Source of the DNA: Syncephalis plumigaleata
Taxonomy: Eukaryota > Zoopagomycota > Zoopagomycetes > Zoopagales > Piptocephalidaceae
Assembly (NCBI GenBank): GCA_025201365.1
Contig: JAIXMF010000199.1
Span: 1 to 24,579 of the forward strand
DNA length: 24,579 bases
Reading direction: 5' to 3'
Shown piece after piece: positions 1 through 9,639 of the stretch. Below the pieces are notes generated by a model. That model did no database searches. It worked only from the letters and a program-made list of their open reading frames with translations, and was not told the DNA's origin. Within the stretch, counting starts at the first letter, position 1; each line of letters begins with the position of its first letter. A program made the translations under genes and the position numbers.

Positions 1-483
1 TTAGTAGGAATAATGATATAAGCAATAGAGCTGTTTAAATAGCAGAGTACACGCTTGTAGTCGGTTCATATGAATCACGCATTATATCTGTGCAGAATAG
101 TTGAATCAACAGAGAATTCATCGTGCAATGACAACGATTGCTGACTCATTAATACCATAACATATACGCTCTTTGAACTCACTGCCGAGTAGGATAATTT
201 TATTGAATTACCTTCTAAATAAACAGCTGATCGTTAATAGACATGAACACGGGAATGAGCAAAATATTGAATATGTATGCAAAGGGTTGCGAATGAAGTA
301 GAAAACAAAGTAGGGGAGCAGTATTGAGATAAATAGACAAAGCTGAATGAACAGAATAGAACAAGAGAAGACGAGTTAAGGCTGACGCTAAGCAAAAAGA
401 ATAACAGAAAGCAGTAAACAAAGAATAGAATAACAGTATGGCAGAATAGTTGCTATTGGGAATGTGTATGTTAAAGTGAAAGA

Positions 484-735
484 AGGAGTAAGTAGAATGC
501 AGATGACACGAAGAAGACGCGTATTACTGAGAAAGTAAACAGGTAAATAAAAGGAAAAGGAATAACTAGCATAGAGCCAAGAGGAAGAGGACGTATGTTG
601 TTTACTGACAAGTGGAATGTAGTTGACACAAAGAAGACAATAGCGGTAAAGAGGTAAAGGGAAACAAGGGAAACAAGGAACCAACTAGAATGCGGTTAAC
701 ACGAAGAATACGCGTGCTATGTAAAGAAGTAAACA
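484..735 (-). repeat. Degenerate ~65 bp repeats downstream of left kinase
   Basis: Read on the minus strand, three imperfect units share the pattern TTTAC-Y-T-rich lead, CGCGT-TTCTTCGTGT, then a GCATTCTA-like tail. They are the mirror of 12441-12692. Several open frames cross this stretch, but they are Ser/Tyr/Leu/Cys-rich translations of biased DNA and I do not regard them as proteins. The units lie 250-500 bases past the kinase stop, so they could be 3' UTR or intergenic. Confidence 0.55.
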
Positions 736-988
736 ACAAGGGGAATGGGCAATAGGTGGAATAGTGAATACATGCAGTGTGAAACGACAATAGTGACAAG
801 CAGGTGTATGTAGTGGAACAGTAGAATGATGAAGATAAGCATAGTGAATAAAGAGAGCAATAGTAGAATGAATGGAGTAGCAAGTATGGAAATGTTTGCA
901 TGCAGTAATTTAAATTGTTAATGACAATAGTAGTACATTTATTGAACAGAATTGTATGGTACATTAGTGATGACAGTTAAAAGCGCCG

Positions 989-3542
989 TTATCGCTTTGC
1001 TGGTGGCTCAGACAGGTCAGATTGTAGGAAGCAGTCAAGCTTTCGCTTTGCTTCCTGCGCGAATTTAAGCCATGGATGCTCTGCAGCATCCACGGCCGTC
1101 ATGCGTCGGGCCGGATTAACATGGAGAAGGCCATTAATAAAACGTTTCGCTAAACATGATTGATTGCAATTAGTGGATTGTACTAGTGTAATAATAATAG
1201 CGTACCTTCTACCATGGGCTCATTAGAATTTATAATTTTAAATGGCGTTTGCTCATTAAAAATTGTCTTGATGTACTCTTCATAAGTGTATTCATTTTGA
1301 TCCTTCATGAATGGATACTGACCTGTAACATACTACGTTAGCTATCGTTAATTTTAAGTAAAAATTAACTTACCGCTTAACAAATAATACGTAAGTATAC
1401 CTAGGCTCCATAGATCGGCGCTTTTGTTGAAGCCGATATGTGAGCCGTGGAGATGGGCAACCTTCTCTTTGCCACCATCGCCTTGTTTGGCAAAAAAATC
1501 AACAACAGCGTTTACATCCGTGCCGCTCAAAAGGACTTCGGGTGCCATGTATTCTGGCGTGCCAATAGGCCCATTGGTATTTGTGTTTGAGCTTGTGAAT
1601 ATAAGCGACAGCCCAAAATCTGCCAAGAGGGCGCATGCACATTTCTTGTCTTTGAAAAGAATGTTCTCGGGCTATACTTGTGTTAATATTTATAATAAAG
1701 CAAATAACCAAATAACTTACCTTGATATCTAGTTGTAAATGAATTACATTAATAAATTATCATTAATGAATACTATTAGTTAATCATAAGCATAATTACT
1801 TACCAAGGTGAGCTATGTTGGCCTCGTGCAGATCCTAATAGTGTATGGGTTAATATGGTTTTGATATTAATTATGGTTGTATTACTTACTTGAAGGGCTA
1901 ACAGAATTTGCCGGACAATTGTCTTGACCTTGGTTTCAGGGAGATATGGAGGATTTTTGCTAATGTAGTCTCTTAGACTGCCTCCTTTAGCTAGGTCGGT
2001 AACAACAAACGTGCCATAGTCATTTATGTTGAAACTAATGGCACGTAGTATATGCTGTTGTTGTCGAAACTTTTGCATTATGCCCCATTCATTCACCAGT
2101 GTCGTATCGTCGCTACCGGCTTGTTTGATCGCGACTTCTTCTCCGGTAGTGCACGATACCCCCTTGTATACTGTGCCGAAAGCACCGCTAGATACGCATG
2201 TTAGCTATTCATTATAGAACTTCCCTGCATTTAACTATTTGGTCACCTACCCGCCGAGACGCTCTGTGGTGTGATAATAACCACCCAGCATCTGTATCGT
2301 GTTAATAGTAATATTGTATGTATTTGTCTTCATTTACCTGTATGTAATAAACAGGTGACACCTGCTCTGATTCTGGTTGTTCTAGTGCGGTATATATAAA
2401 ATTGTCTATATATATTGTTAGCTCAAGATTATAAGGAAAGCTGTAACTTACAATTATAAATGCTTATCTTAATAATACCAACATTTCCAAATGTACTGCT
2501 TTCATCTTCCTGCTTATCGTTTACTACAGAAATGATTAACATGCATATTTGACCGCGCATACCAATAACTTACTAGTTAAGGCAACAGAGCCTCCATTCT
2601 AATAAATGATTAGTTGAACATTCAATATATTTGAGCATAGTACTTACTGTTATGTGAATCATACCATTCTCCTAATGAGCTGCAGGTTAGATTACATTCA
2701 TCGTTTAATATGATTATTATCTTACCTCTGATATATTAAAAACACAGATCTTATCGAGAGGAAGTTTATAATTACTGATGTATTGCAATTAGTAAGTATA
2801 GCAAGGCGACATAGTAGCAACTTACCAGTCATCTTCATTACCGAATGATAAATTGCCGCCACGGTAAAGTAGCAATTCTATAGATAGGTTAGTTAGTGTA
2901 GCCAATATCATTTAAACATAGCTTACGTTGCTTATCCTCATCTACCGTTACCCACCCTACTAGCTTCGCGCGTTTCTCCTGCTTCAGCTCGAGCCACTCA
3001 AAAGGCACATGAATAAATTTACTATGCTTTTTTTCTACACCTGTACCACCGCCGCCAGCAGCTGATAGTTGTGCTGGATTCGGTAATGCCTCCGCTGATT
3101 GAACAGGCACCGGCTCCGAGGTAGCACCAGTGGCAGTAGTAGTAGAAGCGATAATAGGAGAGATGGCAGTGGTAGTAGCAGGAGAAGTGGCGGGAGCGGG
3201 GACGAGAATAGGAGAGATGGCAGGAGAGATGGCAGGAGTGGGAATAGGAGCAGAATTAAAAGCGGCAATAGGTGCTCTTCCGTCGTTAATACCAGCAGTA
3301 GTGGCTGGTATTATAATAGGCGCGGACTTTGATGCTGGTACTAGTATTGGAGCTGAAACTGAAGCTGAAGATTTAGTGCTGTTACTGCCATTGCTGGCAC
3401 TAATAGACACGGCACCTTGCTGCAGTTCGTCTCCCAAGGTAAGTGGAGTCGCGGCATTCGTAAGAGTATCGCGAATCGCAGCCTTGCTTGGTGTTGACAC
3501 GTCGCTTTTGTTGTTGGCAGCTGGACCGGCACCTTGTTCCAT
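989..3542 (-). CDS. Chk2/Rad53-like FHA-protein kinase, intact copy (14 exons)
   Basis: A Ser/Thr kinase of the CHK2/Rad53 checkpoint type, a family that signals DNA damage in the nucleus. The spliced frame is 619 aa from the ATG at 3542. Residues 1-165 are Ala/Pro/Ser/Thr-rich and probably disordered. Residues 173-302 resemble a degenerate FHA domain (LSFGNEDDC region), lacking the usual GR and SxxH residues. The kinase domain has the glycine loop GGGAFGTV near 316-322, VAIK Lys337, a probable helix-C Glu349, a catalytic loop HLDIKPEN with Asp426/Lys428/Asn431, DFG at 446-448 and APE at 471-473. A roughly 25-residue insert follows APE before ADLWS. The C terminus ends in PPAKR, a possible nuclear signal as in CHK2. 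Thirteen GT-AG introns are inferred; exon 11 is only 8 nt. HRD reads HLD. Exon 1 spans 2927-3542 and the stop is at 989-991. The FHA assignment is weaker than the kinase assignment. CaMK-type kinases are the alternative family. Confidence 0.88.
2927..3542 (-). other. Exon 1 of intact kinase: low-complexity N terminus
   Basis: This exon encodes about 165 residues rich in Ala, Ser, Thr, Pro and Ile, with repeated AISPI/APIPTPA-like short units, then the start of the FHA-like region. The complementary strand is also open over much of this stretch because of the skewed composition (3130-3555 plus); I treat that as a shadow. The donor is placed at CAA-C/gtaagc because this joins in frame to LLLYRGG in exon 2. 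Confidence 0.75.
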
Positions 3543-3770
3543 TCTGAAAGCGTAATTGTTGAGTATATCACCGTAAGAGTATGAACAGCGGGACTGGAGC
3601 CGTATGGGACTTAAGTAAAAGCTTGTGCGTAAGCCTAGGTTGAACTAGATAGTGGATAGAACTAAATGAGTAGCAGAATATGAGCTTGTTCATGGCCTAT
3701 TACCTACCGTCGCCATCACTAGTGGCTTTATATGACTCAGTACACTACGTCATATAACTGTAGCTTCAGC

Positions 3771-3959
3771 TTATACCGCTACACTTCCTCTAGGACGCTT
3801 TGTACCTGGGAATGTCTCAAACTCATACTGAGCAGAACTGAGCAGCTCCAACACTACAATAATCACATGTTTTTTACGATCTTTGCCAATACTTGACCAA
3901 TTTCTACGCGGCAAATTTGCTTGTATAGCTTGACACTTGACTAAATACGCTGTACACAT
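3771..3959 (-). CDS. Small unidentified ORF upstream of left kinase
   Basis: A 62-codon frame on the same strand as the kinase, ending about 230 bases before its ATG. It is mirrored exactly at 9223-9411. The peptide has a basic middle (DRKKH), a hydrophobic stretch (VIIVVLELL) and a basic C-terminal segment (TKRPRG). It starts with ATG, but an acceptor-like gtatttag lies just inside the frame, so it could be the last exon of a spliced gene. I do not recognise it. It may be chance: the two copies are identical because the arms are, which says nothing about selection. Confidence 0.22.
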   Translation of the reverse strand: MCTAYLVKCQAIQANLPRRNWSSIGKDRKKHVIIVVLELLSSAQYEFETFPGTKRPRGSVAV

Positions 3960-5231
3960 TTAATGTAGATATCTTTATTCATGATAAATTTCTAGGGCAT
4001 ATAAGATATTGGTCGTCAAGATAAACAAGCAAAGTGACTGCGCACTTGCATCGTCTTTATTTGGAAGGCGGTTTCACTCTGCGTAAAGTAGTCACGATTT
4101 GTCTGATTATTGACAAAGGACCCGCACCGATACCGTTTACCAAGATTTCCATCCATCCATCCATCTTTTACTGACGTTTATGACGTAGGCAATTCATCGT
4201 ATTCTTCCAACGCTATTGACATGTCAATTCCGATATCGCAAACTATCGTTTTTCGTTTTTTGTCCACTTACGTAACACAACGCGTCCAAAAAATTCTCAC
4301 ACCGTTATTCCACTTATGCACTGCAGCCACGTCACTACAACATCACACTGCTACCTAGCTTAATCCTGTGCATGTCATCATCGTAAACTGTTATTTAATT
4401 CTAGCCTATCGGAACTAACTGACTGCACACTGCACCCGTTACCTTCCTCAACTGTCTACGTCTTTTGCGCTTTTTATTTTTCTTTCGTTTTCCACCATCA
4501 TTCTGCTATTCTTTCCTTGTAATGGCACTTTCTACATAATACTATCGCTTATATACATAGAATGAGTTATTCTTTATTGTATTTGTTCGTATGGCGTTAA
4601 TAATAAGTATACTATTAGGTATTATATATTTGCGCTTTATTTGCTTGAAAATACACATGCATGGGACATTGGTTGTTGGATCTACAGCAGAAAGTAGCAG
4701 CTACTTAAGCGTTGGGACTGGTGCCGGTTAAAGAACGCAATAGTGCATTGAGATTAAAGTTCACCCACGAGCGCTAATTACCCAATTCTTAAGTAAGCTG
4801 CTATGGGCTGTAGTAATCCGCAATCAATGTAAACGATATTTGAACGTCTTGAATAGTTGGAAGGCTAATCAACGTAGCATAGTTCTGCTATTACAAGACC
4901 CTCATTTATCGCGGTAGGTGGATGTTGTGTATGTCCGCTATTACGCAGATCGAAAGATTGCTCAATAGTATTCCGTGGGGAATTCTAGGACATACAACGG
5001 CATCCGACTCGCTACCCTTTTGCTACTAACTATTTTGATTAATTAGATAGCCGTCTATTCATATTACGAGGATACACGCAACGCACAGCAGTAACCAGAA
5101 GGTAAGTAAATATGGCCACTCGTGCATACAATCAATACTAATAGCTGCCGTTTACTAATTATACTCTTTATTATTCATTTACAACGCTATCAACCATTTA
5201 ATTGCTGCCATTATAGTCTAAACATTGCAAT

Positions 5232-5347
5232 CATAGGAAGCATATTTGGGTTGCCTAAGCCAGCATTGTTTGGCTTAGGAGGGATAGGGGTAGCTTACTG
5301 GTCTATGGCCGGTATTGCTTTGGGTGTACACAAATATGCTTCCTATG
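5232..5347. repeat. Nested inverted repeat at inner edge of left arm
   Basis: A 17 bp perfect stem (5232-5248 with 5331-5347, core aggaagcatattt) encloses a 9 bp hairpin (5254-5262 cctaagcca with 5271-5279). It lies 37 bases from the arm/spacer boundary. The same stretch is inside an 87-codon open frame (5122-5385) whose second half is Gly/Ala-rich and hydrophobic. An intron-like gtaagt...atag precedes it, so that frame's start is doubtful. It could be a tiny MITE-like element, a structured RNA or coincidence. No target-site duplication was seen. Confidence 0.7.
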
Positions 5348-5429
5348 CGGGTTTTCCTTCACTTAATAAACATATTATAACATAATACAATCAACTTAAT
5401 AACAGTGGATATTGATTACGTTTATCTTT

Positions 5430-6637
5430 TTGCATTCTCATCGTCACTTGATAGACCAATACACTTTACATGAACTACATTGCTCTGCCACGTTAATTAG
5501 CAATGCCTATGAAGTATTCTCGTTCAATAAAGGTATGTTGATAAGAAGTGTGAGCAGCATACGCAACGGTAGAATTAATATTTGCTTTGTTTATTGTAGC
5601 TATTCAGGAATTGAATCGCTTTACCAACTCGCAACTATCGGCGTCCTACTTTGAATCTATCAAGGAGCGGCTTTACGTTGACGACAAGTTATCGTTGGCA
5701 CGAAGGTCGGCACAGACTGCCGTATACCGCGTAAGAAGCCATTGATACTTGGTATGCAATTGCAGCTAAGCAAGAAATACTGCATAGATAATTGAGGTGT
5801 ACACACGCGCACTCGCACCAACTACTTGTCATTTAGCCGAGGAGATTCAGCTTTTCTCCTCGTCGAGTTGGTCGACACCGCTTGACAGCGTATTCCAGTC
5901 GGGATGGATATCTCTGGTAAACACTTGCAATTACTGAGCTATGTGTGGTCTAACACTCGAGCATTGGCAATGAATAGGATGATCGTTGGCATAATATTGC
6001 TTTGGAGCAAGACTGGATAGTGCTACGACACCTTTGTAGTCAGTATTACCAGCTAGTCGAGAAGGTGCGGCAGGCCAAGTAAGTGCTATCTGCAGTATAC
6101 CAAATGATTTGTTTACAAATTTCATTGTCTGACAAGGGAACCAAGGCAAGCGAGCAAATCGATCTGTCACTAGAACTAGAAGACAGAGCAATGTCTCCAC
6201 TAGGCCAACTGCTACAGAAATACAGTAAGATAATAACAATAGCGATAGTGATATTATTTGTACATATTTACTAAGCAATATGCATTAGCATCACAACTAC
6301 CTGAACTGTTCTTATGTGCATCGGTTAATATTGCTGCACAGTCGACATTAACCACAAGAAATGACACTGTCCTTATTAGTGAAACGATATCATTACCAAG
6401 TAAGTATGAAGTATGCAGTATGAGTGTGCCATGATAATGACTATTAATCTACAACGTAATAGACACTATGAACGGTGCATCTGGCCAAATGATTCTACAT
6501 TTATCGGCACGACATAAATGCCGAGATGTTGGAGCTATCGATCTGATCAGCCGGAATGTCTATGCAATCGATGCCGACTTGTTGTGAACAATAACAAGGG
6601 ACATGTCATTACTACTGCTATGCATTCATATAACTAA
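5430..6637 (+). pseudogene. Mitochondrial-type isoleucyl-tRNA synthetase, 3' fragment, copy 1
   Basis: IleRS charges tRNA-Ile. This fragment covers only the anticodon-binding and C-terminal zinc-finger regions, as in bacterial and mitochondrial IleRS. Seven exons can be joined: 5430-5532, 5600-5730, 5788-5916, 5978-6078, 6151-6224, 6289-6399 and 6463-6637. Diagnostic stretches are LIDQYTLHEL, LSASYFESIKERLY followed by ARRSAQTAVYR, LAPTTCHLAEEI and FQSGWISL. The zinc finger is KC-x-RCW then CLCNRC, but it needs a one-base shift at about 6522-6526 (tgccgagatgttgg), so the last Cys pairs are out of frame. The Rossmann domain with HIGH and KMSKS is absent upstream, where the palindrome arm begins. 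It is therefore a truncated and frameshifted copy. Some splice choices, especially the acceptor at 6150, are judged by protein fit. Confidence 0.85.
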
Positions 6638-7315
6638 TAGCAACATCCCATCGATGGTGTCCTAGCAAGCCTATTGAATAACGACCCCATTCATTCGATC
6701 ATCCTGAACATATAGAACCAAGTTGTCAGACACATACCAATTATAAATTGTTACTTTATCATACTGTATTCGCGTACGATATTCACTATTAGTTGAATGG
6801 ACTAGAATGATCAGCTAGCAATTATTACTACTAATGATACCATCATCATCATCTGTCTATTAACATCCAGATGGTATGATCAATTATAGATATTGATACA
6901 CGCGATACTACTATTATGCAATCTATGCTACATTAATTACTGCCAGCATAGCGAACACTCGATTATTACCATTGACGGCATTTCCATATGAGTATGGGCA
7001 ATCGTCATCTCAATCAATAGATTAGACTGAGCATATCACATGGCTGACATACCGCAGCAAGTATTCGGTAATTAGAATGGAGTCGGATGTTATTCTCGGT
7101 CAGTGGGTGGACTAACCGTTTCAGTCGTCGTCAAAACCCAGCAAGACTAATCACCTAGTATAGATTCATCCATGACATACACCATTTGCATTAATGTAGA
7201 ACAATGATTGCTCGAAGAATCAGCATATAGCTATTGTAAAGATGGATGTTTATTCCGTAAAAGCATTGGCAAGAATATCATAGCGAGTACATCATAATAA
7301 AATCTGTGTTTACGC
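6638..7315. other. Non-coding 3' flank of IleRS fragment, copy 1
   Basis: No credible coding frame was found. The stretch is AT-rich with scattered catcatcatc and tagaatgg motifs. It is duplicated together with the IleRS fragment (21300-21977), so the duplicated segment was genomic and not a processed transcript; the retained introns agree with this. Confidence 0.6.
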
Positions 7316-7797
7316 GGTATTAGAATGTGCACACAATGGACAGCTTGTTTTTATTGTTATGTGTATGATGGTAGTAGAATGGAATAAATGACTTGCATTA
7401 CTGATGGAAATGCCGGAATAGTAGAATGGAATGAGTGTATGGAATCATTGATGCTGGCTGAAAAAGAGGAACGAGTATGCTAAGATACAATGTTGATTTG
7501 ACAGGTAGAAGGCAATGAAGCAATAATGGGATAGGAAGGGATAGAATAGAAAGAGTAGTAATGCAAATGGTATACAACAATGACACGTCGATATAGATCA
7601 AAATGATTCATGTTTATTAATATTGCTAGTGGATGCTTGTCAATGATGGATGGCAATGAGTGATGGCAGTAAGCATTAGCGTGGTTGATTATCCTGGTAT
7701 ACTGTCGTTGTTGCTGAATATTAATTGATAGACATTTAGAATGGGAATTAGTACATATTGTCTGGATGTCGTCTCTTGTATCAGCAGGGAATAAAGC
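7316..7797. other. Unique right end of palindrome spacer
   Basis: 482 bases between the direct-repeat end and the right arm. It includes the 93 bp dispersed repeat at 7334-7426 and AT-rich sequence. The minus-strand frame at 7398-7601 is hydrophobic low-complexity translation without a recognisable family, so I leave it out as a gene. Confidence 0.5.
7334..7426 (+). repeat. 93 bp dispersed repeat, copy 1
   Basis: It aligns without gaps to 16323-16415, from caatggacag through gtatgatggtagtagaatgg and on to ggaatagtagaa, with scattered substitutions. This copy is followed by further tagaatggaat motifs. It lies 0.7 kb after the IleRS stop; the other copy lies 0.3 kb after the eIF5B stop. It could be an old short interspersed element or a shared 3'-end signal. 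Confidence 0.75.
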
Positions 7798-7834
7798 TAT
7801 GTTATAATATGTTTATTAAGTGAAGGAAAACCCG

Positions 7835-7950
7835 CATAGGAAGCATATTTGTGTACACCCAAAGCAATACCGGCCATAGACCAGTAAGCTACCCCTATCC
7901 CTCCTAAGCCAAACAATGCTGGCTTAGGCAACCCAAATATGCTTCCTATG
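7835..7950. repeat. Nested inverted repeat at inner edge of right arm
   Basis: Mirror of 5232-5347: outer 17 bp stem 7835-7851 with 7934-7950, inner 9 bp stem 7903-7911 with 7920-7928. It starts 37 bases inside the spacer-arm junction. Confidence 0.7.
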
Positions 7951-9222
7951 ATTGCAATGTTTAGACTATAATGGCAGCAATTAAATGGTTGATAGCGTTG
8001 TAAATGAATAATAAAGAGTATAATTAGTAAACGGCAGCTATTAGTATTGATTGTATGCACGAGTGGCCATATTTACTTACCTTCTGGTTACTGCTGTGCG
8101 TTGCGTGTATCCTCGTAATATGAATAGACGGCTATCTAATTAATCAAAATAGTTAGTAGCAAAAGGGTAGCGAGTCGGATGCCGTTGTATGTCCTAGAAT
8201 TCCCCACGGAATACTATTGAGCAATCTTTCGATCTGCGTAATAGCGGACATACACAACATCCACCTACCGCGATAAATGAGGGTCTTGTAATAGCAGAAC
8301 TATGCTACGTTGATTAGCCTTCCAACTATTCAAGACGTTCAAATATCGTTTACATTGATTGCGGATTACTACAGCCCATAGCAGCTTACTTAAGAATTGG
8401 GTAATTAGCGCTCGTGGGTGAACTTTAATCTCAATGCACTATTGCGTTCTTTAACCGGCACCAGTCCCAACGCTTAAGTAGCTGCTACTTTCTGCTGTAG
8501 ATCCAACAACCAATGTCCCATGCATGTGTATTTTCAAGCAAATAAAGCGCAAATATATAATACCTAATAGTATACTTATTATTAACGCCATACGAACAAA
8601 TACAATAAAGAATAACTCATTCTATGTATATAAGCGATAGTATTATGTAGAAAGTGCCATTACAAGGAAAGAATAGCAGAATGATGGTGGAAAACGAAAG
8701 AAAAATAAAAAGCGCAAAAGACGTAGACAGTTGAGGAAGGTAACGGGTGCAGTGTGCAGTCAGTTAGTTCCGATAGGCTAGAATTAAATAACAGTTTACG
8801 ATGATGACATGCACAGGATTAAGCTAGGTAGCAGTGTGATGTTGTAGTGACGTGGCTGCAGTGCATAAGTGGAATAACGGTGTGAGAATTTTTTGGACGC
8901 GTTGTGTTACGTAAGTGGACAAAAAACGAAAAACGATAGTTTGCGATATCGGAATTGACATGTCAATAGCGTTGGAAGAATACGATGAATTGCCTACGTC
9001 ATAAACGTCAGTAAAAGATGGATGGATGGATGGAAATCTTGGTAAACGGTATCGGTGCGGGTCCTTTGTCAATAATCAGACAAATCGTGACTACTTTACG
9101 CAGAGTGAAACCGCCTTCCAAATAAAGACGATGCAAGTGCGCAGTCACTTTGCTTGTTTATCTTGACGACCAATATCTTATATGCCCTAGAAATTTATCA
9201 TGAATAAAGATATCTACATTAA

Positions 9223-9411
9223 ATGTGTACAGCGTATTTAGTCAAGTGTCAAGCTATACAAGCAAATTTGCCGCGTAGAAATTGGTCAAGTATTGGCAAA
9301 GATCGTAAAAAACATGTGATTATTGTAGTGTTGGAGCTGCTCAGTTCTGCTCAGTATGAGTTTGAGACATTCCCAGGTACAAAGCGTCCTAGAGGAAGTG
9401 TAGCGGTATAA
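9223..9411 (+). CDS. Small unidentified ORF upstream of right kinase
   Basis: Exact mirror of the 62-codon frame at 3771-3959, in the same orientation as the kinase copy that follows. Not recognised. It could be a terminal exon, a short upstream gene or chance. Confidence 0.22.
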   Translation: MCTAYLVKCQAIQANLPRRNWSSIGKDRKKHVIIVVLELLSSAQYEFETFPGTKRPRGSVAV

Positions 9412-9639
9412 GCTGAAGCTACAGTTATATGACGTAGTGTACTGAGTCATATAAAGCCACTAGTGATGGCGACGGTAGGTAATAGGCCATGAACAAGCTC
9501 ATATTCTGCTACTCATTTAGTTCTATCCACTATCTAGTTCAACCTAGGCTTACGCACAAGCTTTTACTTAAGTCCCATACGGCTCCAGTCCCGCTGTTCA
9601 TACTCTTACGGTGATATACTCAACAATTACGCTTTCAGA

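Larger units (their letters stand above)
1..5384. repeat. Left arm of giant inverted repeat (palindrome)
   Basis: This stretch is the reverse complement of 7798-13174. The match ends at 5384/7798 (shared catattataacata, then divergence) and runs to window base 1, so the true outer end is unseen. Paired coordinates sum to 13182 near the centre and 13175 at the outer edge. That drift comes from four small indels, each longer in the left arm: two single bases in kinase exon 1, four bases near 881-886 and one base near 101-105. I saw no other differences by eye, but I did not align every base. The arm contains the intact kinase gene (989-3542), a pyrimidine/purine-biased 3' flank (1-988) and an inner 1.8 kb with no recognised gene. 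Confidence 0.96.
3543..5384. other. Inner part of left arm, no recognised gene
   Basis: About 1.84 kb upstream of the intact kinase, mirrored at 7798-9639. It holds a 62-codon frame on the kinase strand (3771-3959), an (ATCC)4-like run near 4151-4165, several intron-like signals (gtaagt and actaac/tag) and the nested hairpin at 5232-5347. Short open segments between splice-like sites, such as a Lys/Arg-rich stretch on the minus strand near 4444-4495 and a plus-strand segment near 4950-5030, could be exons of an unrecognised gene. None matched a family I know. The kinase promoter presumably lies in 3543-3770. Confidence 0.4.
5428..7315. repeat. 1.9 kb direct repeat, copy 1 (in palindrome spacer)
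   Basis: This block recurs in the same orientation at 20090-21977 at a constant offset of 14662, so there is no net indel, and I saw no base difference. It ends at the shared tttacgc, after which the copies diverge. Upstream, the nine bases tggatattg (5406-5414) still match in register, separated from the identical block by about 15 bases with only partial matching. The block holds the 3' third of an IleRS gene (to 6637) and 678 bases of non-coding flank. Confidence 0.95.
7798..9639. other. Inner part of right arm, no recognised gene
   Basis: Mirror of 3543-5384 with the same contents: nested hairpin (7835-7950), (GGAT)4-like run near 9017-9031 and the small frame at 9223-9411. It presumably includes the promoter of the right kinase copy. 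Splice-like signals occur, but no family is recognised. Confidence 0.4.

Noticed and set aside
215-964. Several minus-strand frames of 68-120 codons (and mirrors at 12216-12961)
   Set aside because: Strongly pyrimidine-biased coding strand, Ser/Tyr/Leu/Cys-rich products, mutual overlap, and one frame is altered by the 4-base difference between arms. No domain or splice logic.
3130-3555. 141-codon plus-strand frame opposite kinase exon 1 (and mirror 9627-10052)
   Set aside because: Shadow of the low-complexity Ala/Ser/Thr/Pro exon; Val/Ala/Gly-rich product is the expected complement.
4110-4358. 82-codon frame in the inner arm (mirror 8824-9072)
   Set aside because: No family, no splice context, and it runs over an (ATCC)n repeat. 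Left within the described unassigned stretch.
5122-5385. 87-codon hydrophobic frame at the inner arm edge as a membrane protein gene
   Set aside because: The first half looks like an intron (gtaagt just upstream, atag acceptor inside) and the second half coincides with the nested hairpin. Kept only as part of the hairpin feature.
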